Positions 1-8,244 of a DNA stretch of 17,242 nucleotides are shown one piece after another. The DNA is from Nitrospirota bacterium. Lineage in GTDB: Bacteria; Nitrospirota; JAOUDF01. The stretch is from positions 1 through 17,242 of the forward strand of contig JAOUDF010000029.1 of NCBI GenBank assembly GCA_029859385.1, read 5' to 3'. A model generated the notes under the pieces. It made no database searches. It was not told where the DNA came from and saw only the letters and a program-made list of their open reading frames with translations. A program made the translations under genes and the position numbers. Within the stretch, counting starts at the first letter, position 1. The number at the start of each line of letters is the position of its first letter.

Positions 1-2714
1 GGACCTATCTGTGCGTTCATGCCTTTGCGAAGGCCGCCAACATGGCTGGTTCCACAGACCCGGAAGATCTGGTGGAAAAATTGCAGCACATAAGTGTTAC
101 CGGACCACAGGGGATCGTGGACATGAACCCGCTCATCCATCATGCAAAGGTAAGCACCTATCTCGCACGGTGCGAAGCAGACGGTACATTTACCATTATC
201 GAAAAGTTCGGACGCATCGACCCGGTCATCCCCGAACGGTATATGATCGAAGCAGGCCTGCACCAGTCCATGCCCCCTGCGACTCCCGACCGGCAGTTCT
301 CGACAAAGCCCATAATACCCGTCGCCGACAGGCAGATGGGAATCGCCAACATAGACACCAAGGGACGATTTGTACATGTTACCGACGACTTCTGCGCCCT
401 CTTCAACAAAAATGACAGCGAGATACTCTCGGAAGAAACCTTGCTGAGCCTGGCCTTCCCGCACGAGATAGACGAGGGGGCCTACCTTTTCACCCAACTC
501 CTGAGCGGCTCCCTCAGCCATGTGGAAGGGCATTGCAGCGCCGAGGGTTCCGACGGCATTCTGCGGCACCTTCACTTTGACATCGCAACGGCCCGCAACC
601 CATCGCAAATCTGCTCTTTTGTAATGCGTGTATGGCCGTATCATCTTATCTCCGAACTGGGCAGGCCTCTCCCGGATGAGCCTGAACCGGCAACACGGGA
701 ACCGCACTTAACTGCTATTGCAATTGTTGCAAAAAACGGATGGATTGCCTATGCCAACAACTCTTTCCTGAAACTATGGGGTTATTCGAGACTTGATGAA
801 GTGCTGGGCAGCGATATCGCTTCCTTCTGGGTGGCGGGCAAGGGCATTCATGACCTCCTCCTGTTGGCGGACAGCTCGTCTGAATGGACAGGGGAGCTGG
901 CAGCGCAGACGCGGCAGGGTCTGAGAAAACAGCTGCGGGTAACCATAGAGCGGAGTGACGGCGAGGAGAACCAGGCGTGGGGATATACCCTGAGCTGTGT
1001 TGAGCCGCGAGCCTCCCTATCACAGGGAAGAGCCGACGATTCAACTTCCGGAAGAATCCTGTCGGTAGCGGAAATTGCTATACTGTCCACCGACCAGGAA
1101 GGGGTTATATTCCAGGCGTCGAGACATGCCGCCAGTCTCTTTGGCTATTCCGAGGAAGAGCTGGTGGGAATGTCGGTCCACACGTTGGTACCGCCACGGT
1201 TCCGAGAACGCCACAGGGGGCATTTTACCCGTTTTCTCCAGTCGCCCATTTCAGAGCTCCCCATGGCCAGCAGCCGGAGCGAAGTCGGAGGCTACCGGAA
1301 GGATGGGTCTGAGTTTCCCGCCGAGGCCTCTCTCTCAAAGTTCAGAGGGGCCGACGGCTGGGTAGTTGTCATAACGCTCATGGATGTAACGGAAAAGAAG
1401 AAGACCGAAAAGGAGCTTATCTGGCAGGCCACCCACGACCCGCTGACCCTGCTCCCCAACAGGTCTCTGATGAGGGACCGGCTCATCAATGCACTGGAGC
1501 GCTCAAAGCGACCACAGAGCATGGTGGCACTGCTCTTTATAGACCTTGACGGCTTCAAGCTTATCAACGACACCTACGGGCATGAGTCGGGAGACAGCAT
1601 TCTTACTACCATAGGCGACAAGCTGGTCCAGATAGTCCGGCCCGGCGATACGGTGGCACGCTTTGGCGGCGATGAATTTGTCATCCTCTGCGAGCAGATA
1701 AGCGACGAAACCGCCATCCCGGCCCTTGCCACCAGAATCATAGAGGAGCTCCGGCAGCCTTTTCGCTTTAATGGTCACGAACTGTTCGTGACCGCCAGCA
1801 TAGGCCTTGCCTACGGAAGCGGGCAGACGCATACCGCCGACGAGCTTATCCGCAATGCCGACGCTGCCATGTATACCGCCAAGGAAGAGGGTCGCGACGG
1901 ATGGAGAATATACAACGAAAACATCCACGAAAAGGTGAGAAACCAGCTGACCATTGCCCACGGTCTACGGGCGGCCATTGAAAGAAACGAATTTGAACTC
2001 TACCTTCAACCGGTTGTCGATACCATGGAGAACAGGATCATAGGGGCGGAGGCCCTTCTGAGATGGCACCCGCCTTTTGGCGAAGTGCCGCCGTCCCAGT
2101 TTATTCCCGTCGCGGAAATGACCGGCGCCATTACCTCCATCGGCATGTGGGTATTCGAGCAGGCATGCCTCCTGCAAAAACGGATTGTCGAACAGAGAGG
2201 AGAAGCCTCCTCGTTTTTCATTTCGGTGAATGTTTCGACACGCCAGCTGAGTGAAAAAGGCTTTGTCGGGCAGATCACGCGAGTCCTGGAGAGAACAGGC
2301 GCCGTTCCGGAGGACATCGTTGTCGAAATAACTGAAACCGCGCTGATGTCGGACATCGAGATGAACCTCATGGCATTGCAGGAACTGGGCAAGCTCGGGC
2401 TCAAGCTTGCCGTGGACGATTTCGGAACAGGCTATTCCTCCCTGGGCCAGTTGATAAGGATGCCCGTCGACAAGCTCAAGATCGACCGCATCTTTGTCGA
2501 CGGCATGTTCCGGCAGGATAGCGCCAGGTCAATTGTCGCGGCCATAGTGAACATGGCCAGCGCCCTTGGCTTGGCCGTCATCGCCGAGGGCGTCGAGACA
2601 CGGGAACATGTGGAAGGGCTCAAGGCCCTGGGGTGCGGTCTCGCGCAAGGATATTACTTCGCCCGTCCAATGACGACGCAAGACTTCGAAACCTTTGCCC
2701 TGCGAGAAAACTGA
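1..2714 (+). CDS. Ligand-binding-domain/PAS/GGDEF/EAL c-di-GMP signalling protein (5' partial)
   Basis: The frame is open to the left edge (first full codon at 3), so the gene begins outside the window; the ATG at 42 is probably internal. Positions 3 to about 240 encode the end of a Peripla_BP_5 (AmiC/UrtA-like) domain, recognisable from the GPQGIVDM segment and the closing IDPVIPERY. About three PAS domains follow (roughly 330-610, 690-1000, 1060-1400). The GGDEF domain has an intact GGDEF motif at 1665-1679 and an RxxD inhibitory site (RPGD, 1638-1649) exactly five residues before it. The EAL domain has EALLRW from 2049, SVNVS, EITE, DDFGTG from 2415, KLKID, AEGVE and QGYYFARP, so both synthesis and hydrolysis of c-di-GMP look possible. 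No hydrophobic membrane helix separates the binding domain from the first PAS, which suggests a soluble sensor. The ligand is unknown. Domain calls are strong; net activity cannot be read from sequence. Confidence 0.93.
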   Translation, partial: TYLCVHAFAKAANMAGSTDPEDLVEKLQHISVTGPQGIVDMNPLIHHAKVSTYLARCEADGTFTIIEKFGRIDPVIPERYMIEAGLHQSMPPATPDRQFSTKPIIPVADRQMGIANIDTKGRFVHVTDDFCALFNKNDSEILSEETLLSLAFPHEIDEGAYLFTQLLSGSLSHVEGHCSAEGSDGILRHLHFDIATARNPSQICSFVMRVWPYHLISELGRPLPDEPEPATREPHLTAIAIVAKNGWIAYANNSFLKLWGYSRLDEVLGSDIASFWVAGKGIHDLLLLADSSSEWTGELAAQTRQGLRKQLRVTIERSDGEENQAWGYTLSCVEPRASLSQGRADDSTSGRILSVAEIAILSTDQEGVIFQASRHAASLFGYSEEELVGMSVHTLVPPRFRERHRGHFTRFLQSPISELPMASSRSEVGGYRKDGSEFPAEASLSKFRGADGWVVVITLMDVTEKKKTEKELIWQATHDPLTLLPNRSLMRDRLINALERSKRPQSMVALLFIDLDGFKLINDTYGHESGDSILTTIGDKLVQIVRPGDTVARFGGDEFVILCEQISDETAIPALATRIIEELRQPFRFNGHELFVTASIGLAYGSGQTHTADELIRNADAAMYTAKEEGRDGWRIYNENIHEKVRNQLTIAHGLRAAIERNEFELYLQPVVDTMENRIIGAEALLRWHPPFGEVPPSQFIPVAEMTGAITSIGMWVFEQACLLQKRIVEQRGEASSFFISVNVSTRQLSEKGFVGQITRVLERTGAVPEDIVVEITETALMSDIEMNLMALQELGKLGLKLAVDDFGTGYSSLGQLIRMPVDKLKIDRIFVDGMFRQDSARSIVAAIVNMASALGLAVIAEGVETREHVEGLKALGCGLAQGYYFARPMTTQDFETFALREN

Positions 2715-2738
2715 CCGGCCGCGACTTCAAATCAAACG

Positions 2739-2772
2739 AAAAAAGGGCGGGGATAACCCCGCCCTTTTTTTT
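2739..2772. terminator. Bidirectional Rho-independent terminator
   Basis: A perfect 8-bp GC stem (2745-2752 with 2757-2764) encloses an ATAA loop. It has six A before it and eight T after it, so it can end the + strand signalling gene and the converging minus-strand porB. Confidence 0.93.
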
Positions 2773-2788
2773 GATGATCCTACCCTGC

Positions 2789-3730
2789 TTACAGCTCACA
2801 GAGTTTCAGCAGCCGTTCCCAGTCGGTGTCGACCTTCTGCTGAAGGCTTTCGATGAGCCCTTCGTTCCCCTTCTTGAACAGGTGCTTGAACCGCCCCTGC
2901 CCCTTCATGAAGTCGGTGATGGGAAGCTTGTTCTTGGGCTTGTAGTTGAGCTTGTACTTGCCGTTTTCCACCTCGTATAGAGGCCAGATGCAGGTATCTA
3001 CCGCCAGCTTGGCGTACTCGACGGTCAGCGCAGCGTCGCTCCTCCAGCCGCGAGGGCAGGGGGACATGACGTTGATGAAAGTGGCACCGGGGGTATTCAT
3101 GGCCTTGCGCGACTTGGTGGTGAGGTCCTTCCAGTGGCTGGGCGAGGCCTGGGCTGCATAGGGGACGTTGTGCGCCACGACGATGGCGGTAAGGTCCTTG
3201 GTATGCTGCTGCTTGCCGGGGATGGCCGAACCTGCCGGCGTAGTGGTGGTGTCGGCGCCGAGCGGCGAGGCGCTGGAACGCTGGTCGCCGGTGTTCATGT
3301 ATGCCTCGTTGTTGAGACAGATGTACGTGAAATCGTGACCGCGCTCAAGGGCGCCGGACAACGACTGAAGGCCGATGTCGTAGGTGCCGCCGTCGCCGGC
3401 GATGGCGATGAAGCGGATGGTCTTGTCGGTCTGTCCCCTTCTCCGCCGGGCCTGGTACATGGCCTCGACGCCGGTGATGGTAGCGGCGGCGTTCTCGAAG
3501 GCGCTGTGGATCCATGGCACCCGCCATGAGGTATAGGGGAATACGGAGGTGCAGACCTCGAGACAACCCGTGGCCGTCGCGATGACTACGGGGTTCTCCG
3601 AGGCGTGCAGGATCTGCCTTACGGTGATCGAGTGACCACACCCGGGACAGAGCCTGTGCCCGCCGGCCAGCAGGTCGCTGGTGCTGGCCAGTTCCTTGAG
3701 CGTGAGGCTTTTGGTTTCGGTAATTGCCAT
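2789..3730 (-). CDS. porB: Pyruvate/2-oxoacid:ferredoxin oxidoreductase, beta subunit
   Basis: This is the thiamine-diphosphate-binding subunit of a four-subunit oxidoreductase that interconverts a 2-oxoacid plus CoA with acyl-CoA, CO2 and reduced ferredoxin in the cytoplasm. The 313 residues fit the family. Visible are the four expected iron-sulfur cysteines (C28 and C31 in CPGCGH, C56 in GCLEVC, C225 in SPCPRGW) and the TPP motif from GDGG (112-115) to NNEAYMNTG (140-148). The YMNTGDQRSSASP segment is typical of Por/Vor-type beta subunits and differs from the Kor type. The ATG has AGGAGA about six bases upstream. It is last in porG-D-A-B, 19 bases after porA. Pyruvate is the likeliest substrate, but a branched-chain 2-oxoacid (Vor) cannot be excluded. 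Confidence 0.88.
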   Translation of the reverse strand: MAITETKSLTLKELASTSDLLAGGHRLCPGCGHSITVRQILHASENPVVIATATGCLEVCTSVFPYTSWRVPWIHSAFENAAATITGVEAMYQARRRRGQTDKTIRFIAIAGDGGTYDIGLQSLSGALERGHDFTYICLNNEAYMNTGDQRSSASPLGADTTTTPAGSAIPGKQQHTKDLTAIVVAHNVPYAAQASPSHWKDLTTKSRKAMNTPGATFINVMSPCPRGWRSDAALTVEYAKLAVDTCIWPLYEVENGKYKLNYKPKNKLPITDFMKGQGRFKHLFKKGNEGLIESLQQKVDTDWERLLKLCEL

Positions 3731-3749
3731 GATCTTCTCCTAAAATGAC

Positions 3750-4952
3750 TTACTGTCGAACAGTTATATATTCCTTGATCTGGCGGACCTTGCCGGTCGC
3801 GGCCACCCCTTTGGTCTCCTCAAGGACTGCGAGGGCATCTTCGAGGGTGAAGTCGCGGCCGCCGAGGCCGTATATCTTGTTGAACACCTTGGGCGGATTC
3901 GGGCAATCGTAGAGGGCGGAACGGATCTCCATGAGGAGCGGGCCGCCCTGGGCGCCGAAGGAGTCGCAACGGTCGAGCACCGCCACCGCCTTGCAGTGAG
4001 CAAGGGCAGCAGCGATCTCTTCAGCCGGGAAGGGCCTGAACACCCTGAGCTTGAGGAGACCGGCCTTGATGCCCTTTTCCCTCATGGCGTCGATAGCCAC
4101 CTTCATGGTGCCGGCCGCCGAGTTGAGGATCACCACAGCGATCTCCGCGTCGTCCAGGCGATAGCTCTCGAAGAAGCCGTACTCCCTGCCGACGAAGTCG
4201 CTGTATTCCTTGCTGATGTCCAGAATTACCTTCTTGGCGTTGTCCATGGCAACCGCCTGGGCCTTCTTGTGCTCCATGTAGTAGTCCTGGAGGTCGATGG
4301 CGCCGTAGGTAACGGGATTCTCAATGTCGAGCAGCGAGGGCCCGGGGATGTAGTTGCCGATGAACGACTTCACGTCGGCGTCATCGAGGACCTGAATATT
4401 CTCGATGGCGTGGCTGATAATGAAGCCGTCGAGACAGACCATTACCGGGAGACGAACGTCAGCGTGCTCGCTGATGCGGATCGCCATGAGGAGGTTGTCG
4501 TAAGCCTCCTGGGCGTTCTGGGAATAGAGCTGTATCCAGCTGGTATCGCGGGCGCCCATGGAATCGCTGTGGTCGCAGTGGATATTGATGGGGGCGGAGA
4601 GCGCCCGGTTGACGTCGGTCATGACGATAGGAAGGCGGTAGCCCGAGGCCACATAGAGCATCTCCCACATCAGGGCCAGCCCCTGGGACGACGTGGCGGT
4701 CATGACGCGGCCGCCGGCAGCAGCGGCGCCGATACAGGCGCTCATGGCGCTGTGCTCGCTCTCGACGGTGACCAGATTGGTTTCCACCTTCCCGTCGTGG
4801 GCAAAGGATGCGAACTGTTGCATGATGTCGGTAGACGGCGTAATAGGGTATGCCGCAACGACGTCAGGGTTGATCTGCATCATGCCGGTGGCGATGGCGC
4901 CGTTGCCCGTAAGCGCAACCATCTTCCCCCGTGAACTGACAACTGTACTCAT
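3750..4952 (-). CDS. porA: Pyruvate/2-oxoacid:ferredoxin oxidoreductase, alpha subunit
   Basis: The alpha subunit supplies the pyrimidine-binding half of the TPP site and the substrate pocket. The 400 residues match separate PorA subunits (about 390-400). Key segments are NGAIATGM near the start, AAYPITPST (about 33-41), VESEHSA, SQGLALMWEML, and SDSMGARDTSWIQLYSQNAQEAYD-type sequence in the middle, with a C-terminal domain containing VFRPFPAEEI and LDRCDSFGAQGGPL. The start ATG is preceded by AGGAGAAACT. It lies 31 bases after porD and 19 before porB, so translation is probably coordinated. The family is certain; exact substrate is inferred from similarity to pyruvate-type enzymes. Confidence 0.88.
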   Translation of the reverse strand: MSTVVSSRGKMVALTGNGAIATGMMQINPDVVAAYPITPSTDIMQQFASFAHDGKVETNLVTVESEHSAMSACIGAAAAGGRVMTATSSQGLALMWEMLYVASGYRLPIVMTDVNRALSAPINIHCDHSDSMGARDTSWIQLYSQNAQEAYDNLLMAIRISEHADVRLPVMVCLDGFIISHAIENIQVLDDADVKSFIGNYIPGPSLLDIENPVTYGAIDLQDYYMEHKKAQAVAMDNAKKVILDISKEYSDFVGREYGFFESYRLDDAEIAVVILNSAAGTMKVAIDAMREKGIKAGLLKLRVFRPFPAEEIAAALAHCKAVAVLDRCDSFGAQGGPLLMEIRSALYDCPNPPKVFNKIYGLGGRDFTLEDALAVLEETKGVAATGKVRQIKEYITVRQ

Positions 4953-4983
4953 AGTTTCTCCTCAGCTAGTCTATTAGGGTTTA

Positions 4984-5280
4984 CTAGATTTCGCACCCTT
5001 CAGGCACCATGGTGATGGCGCTCGCCTTGGGCGGGCACTCGTGGGCGCAGATACCACACCCCTTGCAGTGGTCGTAGTCGAACCGCGCCACCTTGCCGTC
5101 TTCCAGAATTACCGCGGTATCGGGGCAGTAGACCCAGCAGAACATGCACTGGATGCACTTGTCCAGGTCCAGCACCGGCTTGAAGGTCCTCCAGCCGCCG
5201 GTGACATATTCGTGAGAACAGCCCGGCTCCTCAATGATGCCGCCGATGGCCAGTTCATCCCATTTCTTGAGCGTTTTCAT
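4984..5280 (-). CDS. porD: Pyruvate/2-oxoacid:ferredoxin oxidoreductase, delta subunit (2x[4Fe-4S])
   Basis: A 98-residue ferredoxin-like subunit that passes electrons from the TPP centre to external ferredoxin. Two complete CxxCxxCxxxCP motifs are visible, at C42-C45-C48-C52 and C72-C75-C78-C82, each expected to bind one [4Fe-4S] cluster. An N-terminal stretch of about 35 residues (WDELAIGGII, then GGWRTFKPVLD) is typical of PorD. The ATG overlaps the porG stop in an ATGA arrangement, implying translational coupling, and a strong AGGAGG lies within the end of porG. A separate delta subunit shows this is the four-subunit form, not the single-chain Por/NifJ form. Confidence 0.92.
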   Translation of the reverse strand: MKTLKKWDELAIGGIIEEPGCSHEYVTGGWRTFKPVLDLDKCIQCMFCWVYCPDTAVILEDGKVARFDYDHCKGCGICAHECPPKASAITMVPEGCEI

Positions 5281-5849
5281 CCTGCTACCTCCTCGTATCC
5301 CCTTCTGGCGGCGTCCAGGTTTTTGTTGATGATGTCATCGGAGAACTTCTTGCCGAAGCTCTTCTTCATGTCCTCCAGCAGCCCTTCGAGGGTGAACATC
5401 CCCGTTACCTTGGCGAGAGCGCCCAGCATGGGAGTGTTGGGGATGGAACGACCGATGGTCTGAAGCGCAATCTCCGTGGCGTCAACCGAATAGACCTGCT
5501 GGCTCGGCTTCAGTTTCAGTTTCGTACGAAGCTGAGCGGGAGGGGTGCAGCTGTTGATAATGAATACGGCGTTCGCATCCGCGTCCTCCGTCACGTCGAC
5601 GGCATCAAGCAGGGTATGGTCGATCACCGTGACGACCCCGGGGTGAACGACAGGGCAGTAAAGGGAAATCGGTTTGTCGCTGATGCGGTTATAGGCCTTC
5701 AGCGGCGCGCCGGAACGCTCGGGGCCGTACTCGGGAAATGCCTGGACATGCTTGCCGATGCTCACGCATGTTTCAGCAAGGACCTTGGCGGCGGTGACGG
5801 CCCCCTGCCCTCCGCGGCCGTGCCACCTGATTTCGGTTAAAGTTGACAT
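5277..5849 (-). CDS. porG: Pyruvate/2-oxoacid:ferredoxin oxidoreductase, gamma subunit
   Basis: First gene of the por operon, 190 residues, the usual length for separate gamma subunits, which form the CoA-binding domain. Diagnostic segments are WHGRGGQGAVTAAKVLAE near the start and AFPEYGPERSGAPLKAYNR around 38-56, followed by the Rossmann-like VTVIDHTLLDAVDV. The C-terminal region contains IPNTPMLGALAKVTG, also typical. The ATG has GGAGGT four bases upstream. A sigma70-like promoter lies about 40-65 bases upstream, inside the gap to ybaB, so the operon can be expressed separately from the dnaX-ybaB genes; no terminator separates them, so read-through is also possible. Confidence 0.92.
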   Translation of the reverse strand: MSTLTEIRWHGRGGQGAVTAAKVLAETCVSIGKHVQAFPEYGPERSGAPLKAYNRISDKPISLYCPVVHPGVVTVIDHTLLDAVDVTEDADANAVFIINSCTPPAQLRTKLKLKPSQQVYSVDATEIALQTIGRSIPNTPMLGALAKVTGMFTLEGLLEDMKKSFGKKFSDDIINKNLDAARRGYEEVAG

Positions 5850-5885
5850 AATACCTCCATAGTTTGATCGATAAGCCCTCTCTTC

Positions 5886-5913
5886 ATACTATGTATTTTC
5901 GAGCGGTTGTCAA
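5886..5913 (-). promoter_or_regulatory. Candidate sigma70 promoter of porGDAB
   Basis: Reading the minus strand, a perfect TTGACA (5908-5913) is followed after 16 bases by TAGTAT (5886-5891), in an AT-rich gap just upstream of the porG ribosome-binding site. Position and the consensus -35 support the call; the -10 matches 4 of 6. Confidence 0.65.
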
Positions 5914-5936
5914 ATAATTTATGAAGTTTTCATCAC

Positions 5937-6257
5937 TTAAAAAAGGCCGGGAATGTTCATTCCGCCGGTCACTTTGGCCATCTCCTGGGCCATATATTCC
6001 TTGGCCCTCCGCTGGGCCTCGCTGACGGCTGCTACAACCAGGTCCTGCAGCATCTCGACGTCGCCGCCCTCAAGTACCGACGGGTCGACGGCAAGTCCCA
6101 CCATTTCACCCCTGCCGTTGACCGTGGCCGTCACCATGCCGCCGCCCGATGAAGCCTCAACGGTCCTCGCCGCGATCTCCTCCTGGGTTTTGGCCATTTT
6201 GTCCTGCAGTGCCTGGGCCTGCTTCATTATATTGCCCATCATATGTTTCGGGATCAT
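5937..6257 (-). CDS. ybaB: YbaB/EbfC family nucleoid-associated DNA-binding protein
   Basis: A 106-residue homologue of YbaB/EbfC, small dimeric DNA-binding proteins with a role in nucleoid organisation, classically encoded after dnaX. Evidence is the N-terminal helix GNIMKQAQALQDKMAKTQEEI, the central GGGMVTATVNGRGEMVGLAVDP, and the C-terminal helical stretch AAVSEAQRRAKEYM ending with the Met/Gly-rich tail MNIPGLF. The ATG is preceded by AGGAGGAAGG. It lies 32 bases after dnaX, consistent with co-transcription. In many bacteria recR follows directly; here the next gene is porG. Confidence 0.93.
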   Translation of the reverse strand: MIPKHMMGNIMKQAQALQDKMAKTQEEIAARTVEASSGGGMVTATVNGRGEMVGLAVDPSVLEGGDVEMLQDLVVAAVSEAQRRAKEYMAQEMAKVTGGMNIPGLF

Positions 6258-6289
6258 CCTTCCTCCTCGCTCTCGTATTACGTTTTACG

Positions 6290-8047
6290 TTATTCCTGAA
6301 TTGACTCTACCTGACGCACCTCTACGATCTCTCCGCCAAAGATATCGAGGGCGCTTTTCACCAGCGGGTCGGTCATGGCCTCCCGCTCGAGTCTCTCCTT
6401 CTTTTGCCTTTCCTTCTCGGCCGATTGCTCAGCCAGAGACCGTTTCTCATGGCTCTGCCCCGTAAGCAGGGTGCAGTTGAGTCGCACCGGATGCCCCACC
6501 CTGACGCCAACCGCCTCTTCGACAATGGGCCGTACATCGTCGCGGCAGAGAAGCTTGGTGGCGAAATCGGCCATCTCGGGCTTGTAGGCGACGGTAAGCA
6601 CTTCGCCGTCGACACCAAGACATATTCCCTGTTCAAGAACGGGCGCCACTTGAGGTTTTTTCTTCCGCACGTCGGCCACGGCATGCTTCCATGCCTCTTC
6701 CAGAGAGCTGCTGGCACTTCCGGCCGCTGCCGGTGCCGTAGCCTTCGGAGGAACAACTTCCGCCTTCTTCTCGATCGGGGCGGTCTCAGGTTGCCTTGCC
6801 GGTTCCCGTGCCGGCTCTTTTGCTGGCGGCGGAGGCGAGGATGCTTTTGGGACGGGCTGAACCGGACGCGCAGCCGGAGCTGCGACAGGAGTGCGGGTTG
6901 TGGGAACTACACTGCCGCCGCCGGAAAGCTGCTGTACCAGCTCACCAAGGCTCGTGAGCGTGGGTAATTGAACAGCCTGCAAAAGAGCTATCTCAAGGGT
7001 ATAACGGGGATAGGCCGAGAAACGGATCTCCCCCTCGGTCTTCATAAACAGGCGGAAATAGCTCTGGAGCTCTTCGAGGGTAAAGCTGTCGGCCATCGAC
7101 TTCAATTCCGCTTCTTCCTGAGCGGTCAGCTCTAGGAGGTCGGCCGGTTCGCGGGCCGATTTGAGGATTACCATGTCCCTCACCGCTTCTATAAGCTCAC
7201 CGACAAAACGTTTGAGGTCCTGCCCCGCATCGGCAAGCTCCCGGACGACTTGCAGAGCCGCGGCGCCGTCCCGTGCCGCCAGCGCGTTAACGGCAGAGCG
7301 CACCAGTTCCCGGCCGGAAAGGCCGAGCAGTGTCTGAAGGGCATCGGTAGTCACCCTGGTGCCACAGAAGGAGATGGCCTGGTCGAGGAGGCTCAGGGAA
7401 TCGCGCAGACTCCCGCCCGAAGCCCGGGCGAGAAGCAAGAGGTCGGCGTCGTCCACCTCGATCCCCTCCTGGTCGACGATGAACCTGAGCCGGGCAACTA
7501 CATCCCGAAGCGGTATCCGGCGGAAAACAAAATGCTGGCAACGGGAAAGGATGGTTGCGGGAATCTTGTGGGCCTCGGTGGTGGCAAAGATAAAAACGAT
7601 ATGCGGCGGCGGCTCCTCCAGCGTCTTCAGCAGCGCGTTAAAAGCCGCCGTGGAGAGCATGTGGACTTCGTCGATGATGAAGACCTTGTAGCGGGAGCGG
7701 GACGGGGCGTACTTGACGTTGTCGCGCAGCTCCCGGACGTCGTCGACGCCCGTATTGGAGGCGCCGTCGATCTCGATGACGTCGATGGAGCTGCCGTCGG
7801 CAATCTCCCGGCAGGTGGTACAGACGCCGCAGGGGTTAGGCCCGGTACCATTCTCGCAGTTGAGGGCCTTGGCGAGGATGCGGGCAGAGGTGGTCTTGCC
7901 CACCCCCCGGACGCCGGAAAAGAGATAGGCATGGGCGACCCGACCGGTGGCGAGGGCATTCTCGAGGGTCTGCACCACGGCCTTCTGGCCGGTAAGATCA
8001 TCAAAGGTCTGAGGGCGCCATTTCCTGGCGAGAACAAGATACGTCAT
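6290..8047 (-). CDS. dnaX: DNA polymerase III subunit tau (gamma/tau)
   Basis: The clamp-loader ATPase and replisome organiser, 585 residues. It opens with MTYLVLARKWRPQTF, the canonical DnaX start, which fixes the ATG at 8047; a longer in-frame reading to 8125 would run into the SRP RNA gene. Seen are Walker A GVRGVGKTT (45-53), zinc-binding cysteines C64, C73, C76 and C79, Walker B VFIIDEVHML (122-131), the sensor-1 and SRC region (ATTEAHKIPATILSRC), then domain III, a Pro/Ala-rich linker (about 390-450) and a C-terminal tau region. The ribosome-binding site is weak (AGAGA about ten bases upstream). A six-A run at codons 463-464 gives, in the -1 frame, a stop seven codons later, so a shorter gamma-like product is conceivable but unproven. 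Confidence 0.96.
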   Translation of the reverse strand: MTYLVLARKWRPQTFDDLTGQKAVVQTLENALATGRVAHAYLFSGVRGVGKTTSARILAKALNCENGTGPNPCGVCTTCREIADGSSIDVIEIDGASNTGVDDVRELRDNVKYAPSRSRYKVFIIDEVHMLSTAAFNALLKTLEEPPPHIVFIFATTEAHKIPATILSRCQHFVFRRIPLRDVVARLRFIVDQEGIEVDDADLLLLARASGGSLRDSLSLLDQAISFCGTRVTTDALQTLLGLSGRELVRSAVNALAARDGAAALQVVRELADAGQDLKRFVGELIEAVRDMVILKSAREPADLLELTAQEEAELKSMADSFTLEELQSYFRLFMKTEGEIRFSAYPRYTLEIALLQAVQLPTLTSLGELVQQLSGGGSVVPTTRTPVAAPAARPVQPVPKASSPPPPAKEPAREPARQPETAPIEKKAEVVPPKATAPAAAGSASSSLEEAWKHAVADVRKKKPQVAPVLEQGICLGVDGEVLTVAYKPEMADFATKLLCRDDVRPIVEEAVGVRVGHPVRLNCTLLTGQSHEKRSLAEQSAEKERQKKERLEREAMTDPLVKSALDIFGGEIVEVRQVESIQE

Positions 8048-8095
8048 GAGGGTATTCTCTAGGGGCTGGGAGAAGCGTCTCATCTTCTCAGTGCA

Positions 8096-8211
8096 GACAA
8101 CCTCCCGGCAGGCACCCTGATGCACACAGAAGGGTTTGCTTACCGCTGCTTCCTTCCGGACCTGACGGGGTTCACAATCTTCCGTTGCACAGAACCCGAC
8201 AGGAGGCCGCC
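8096..8211 (-). ncRNA. ffs: Signal recognition particle RNA (4.5S, small bacterial type)
   Basis: The minus strand carries the nearly invariant SRP domain IV core GTCCGGAAGGAAGCAGC within a long imperfect hairpin. The proposed ends pair over ten positions (8202-8211 with 8096-8105, allowing G-U pairs), giving about 116 nt, close to the 114 nt of E. coli 4.5S RNA. It binds Ffh to form the SRP that targets membrane proteins. It lies 48 bases upstream of dnaX and about 33 bases after tRNA-Ser(UGA), the same tadA-SRP RNA-dnaX order as in Bacillus. Exact ends are uncertain by a few bases. Confidence 0.95.
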
Positions 8212-8244
8212 TGCAGTGAAAAGATCAGTCGATCGTACAGTTAA

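Noticed and set aside
8048..8125. N-terminal extension of dnaX by 26 codons
   Set aside because: It would overlap the 3' end of the SRP RNA and the canonical DnaX N-terminus begins at 8047.
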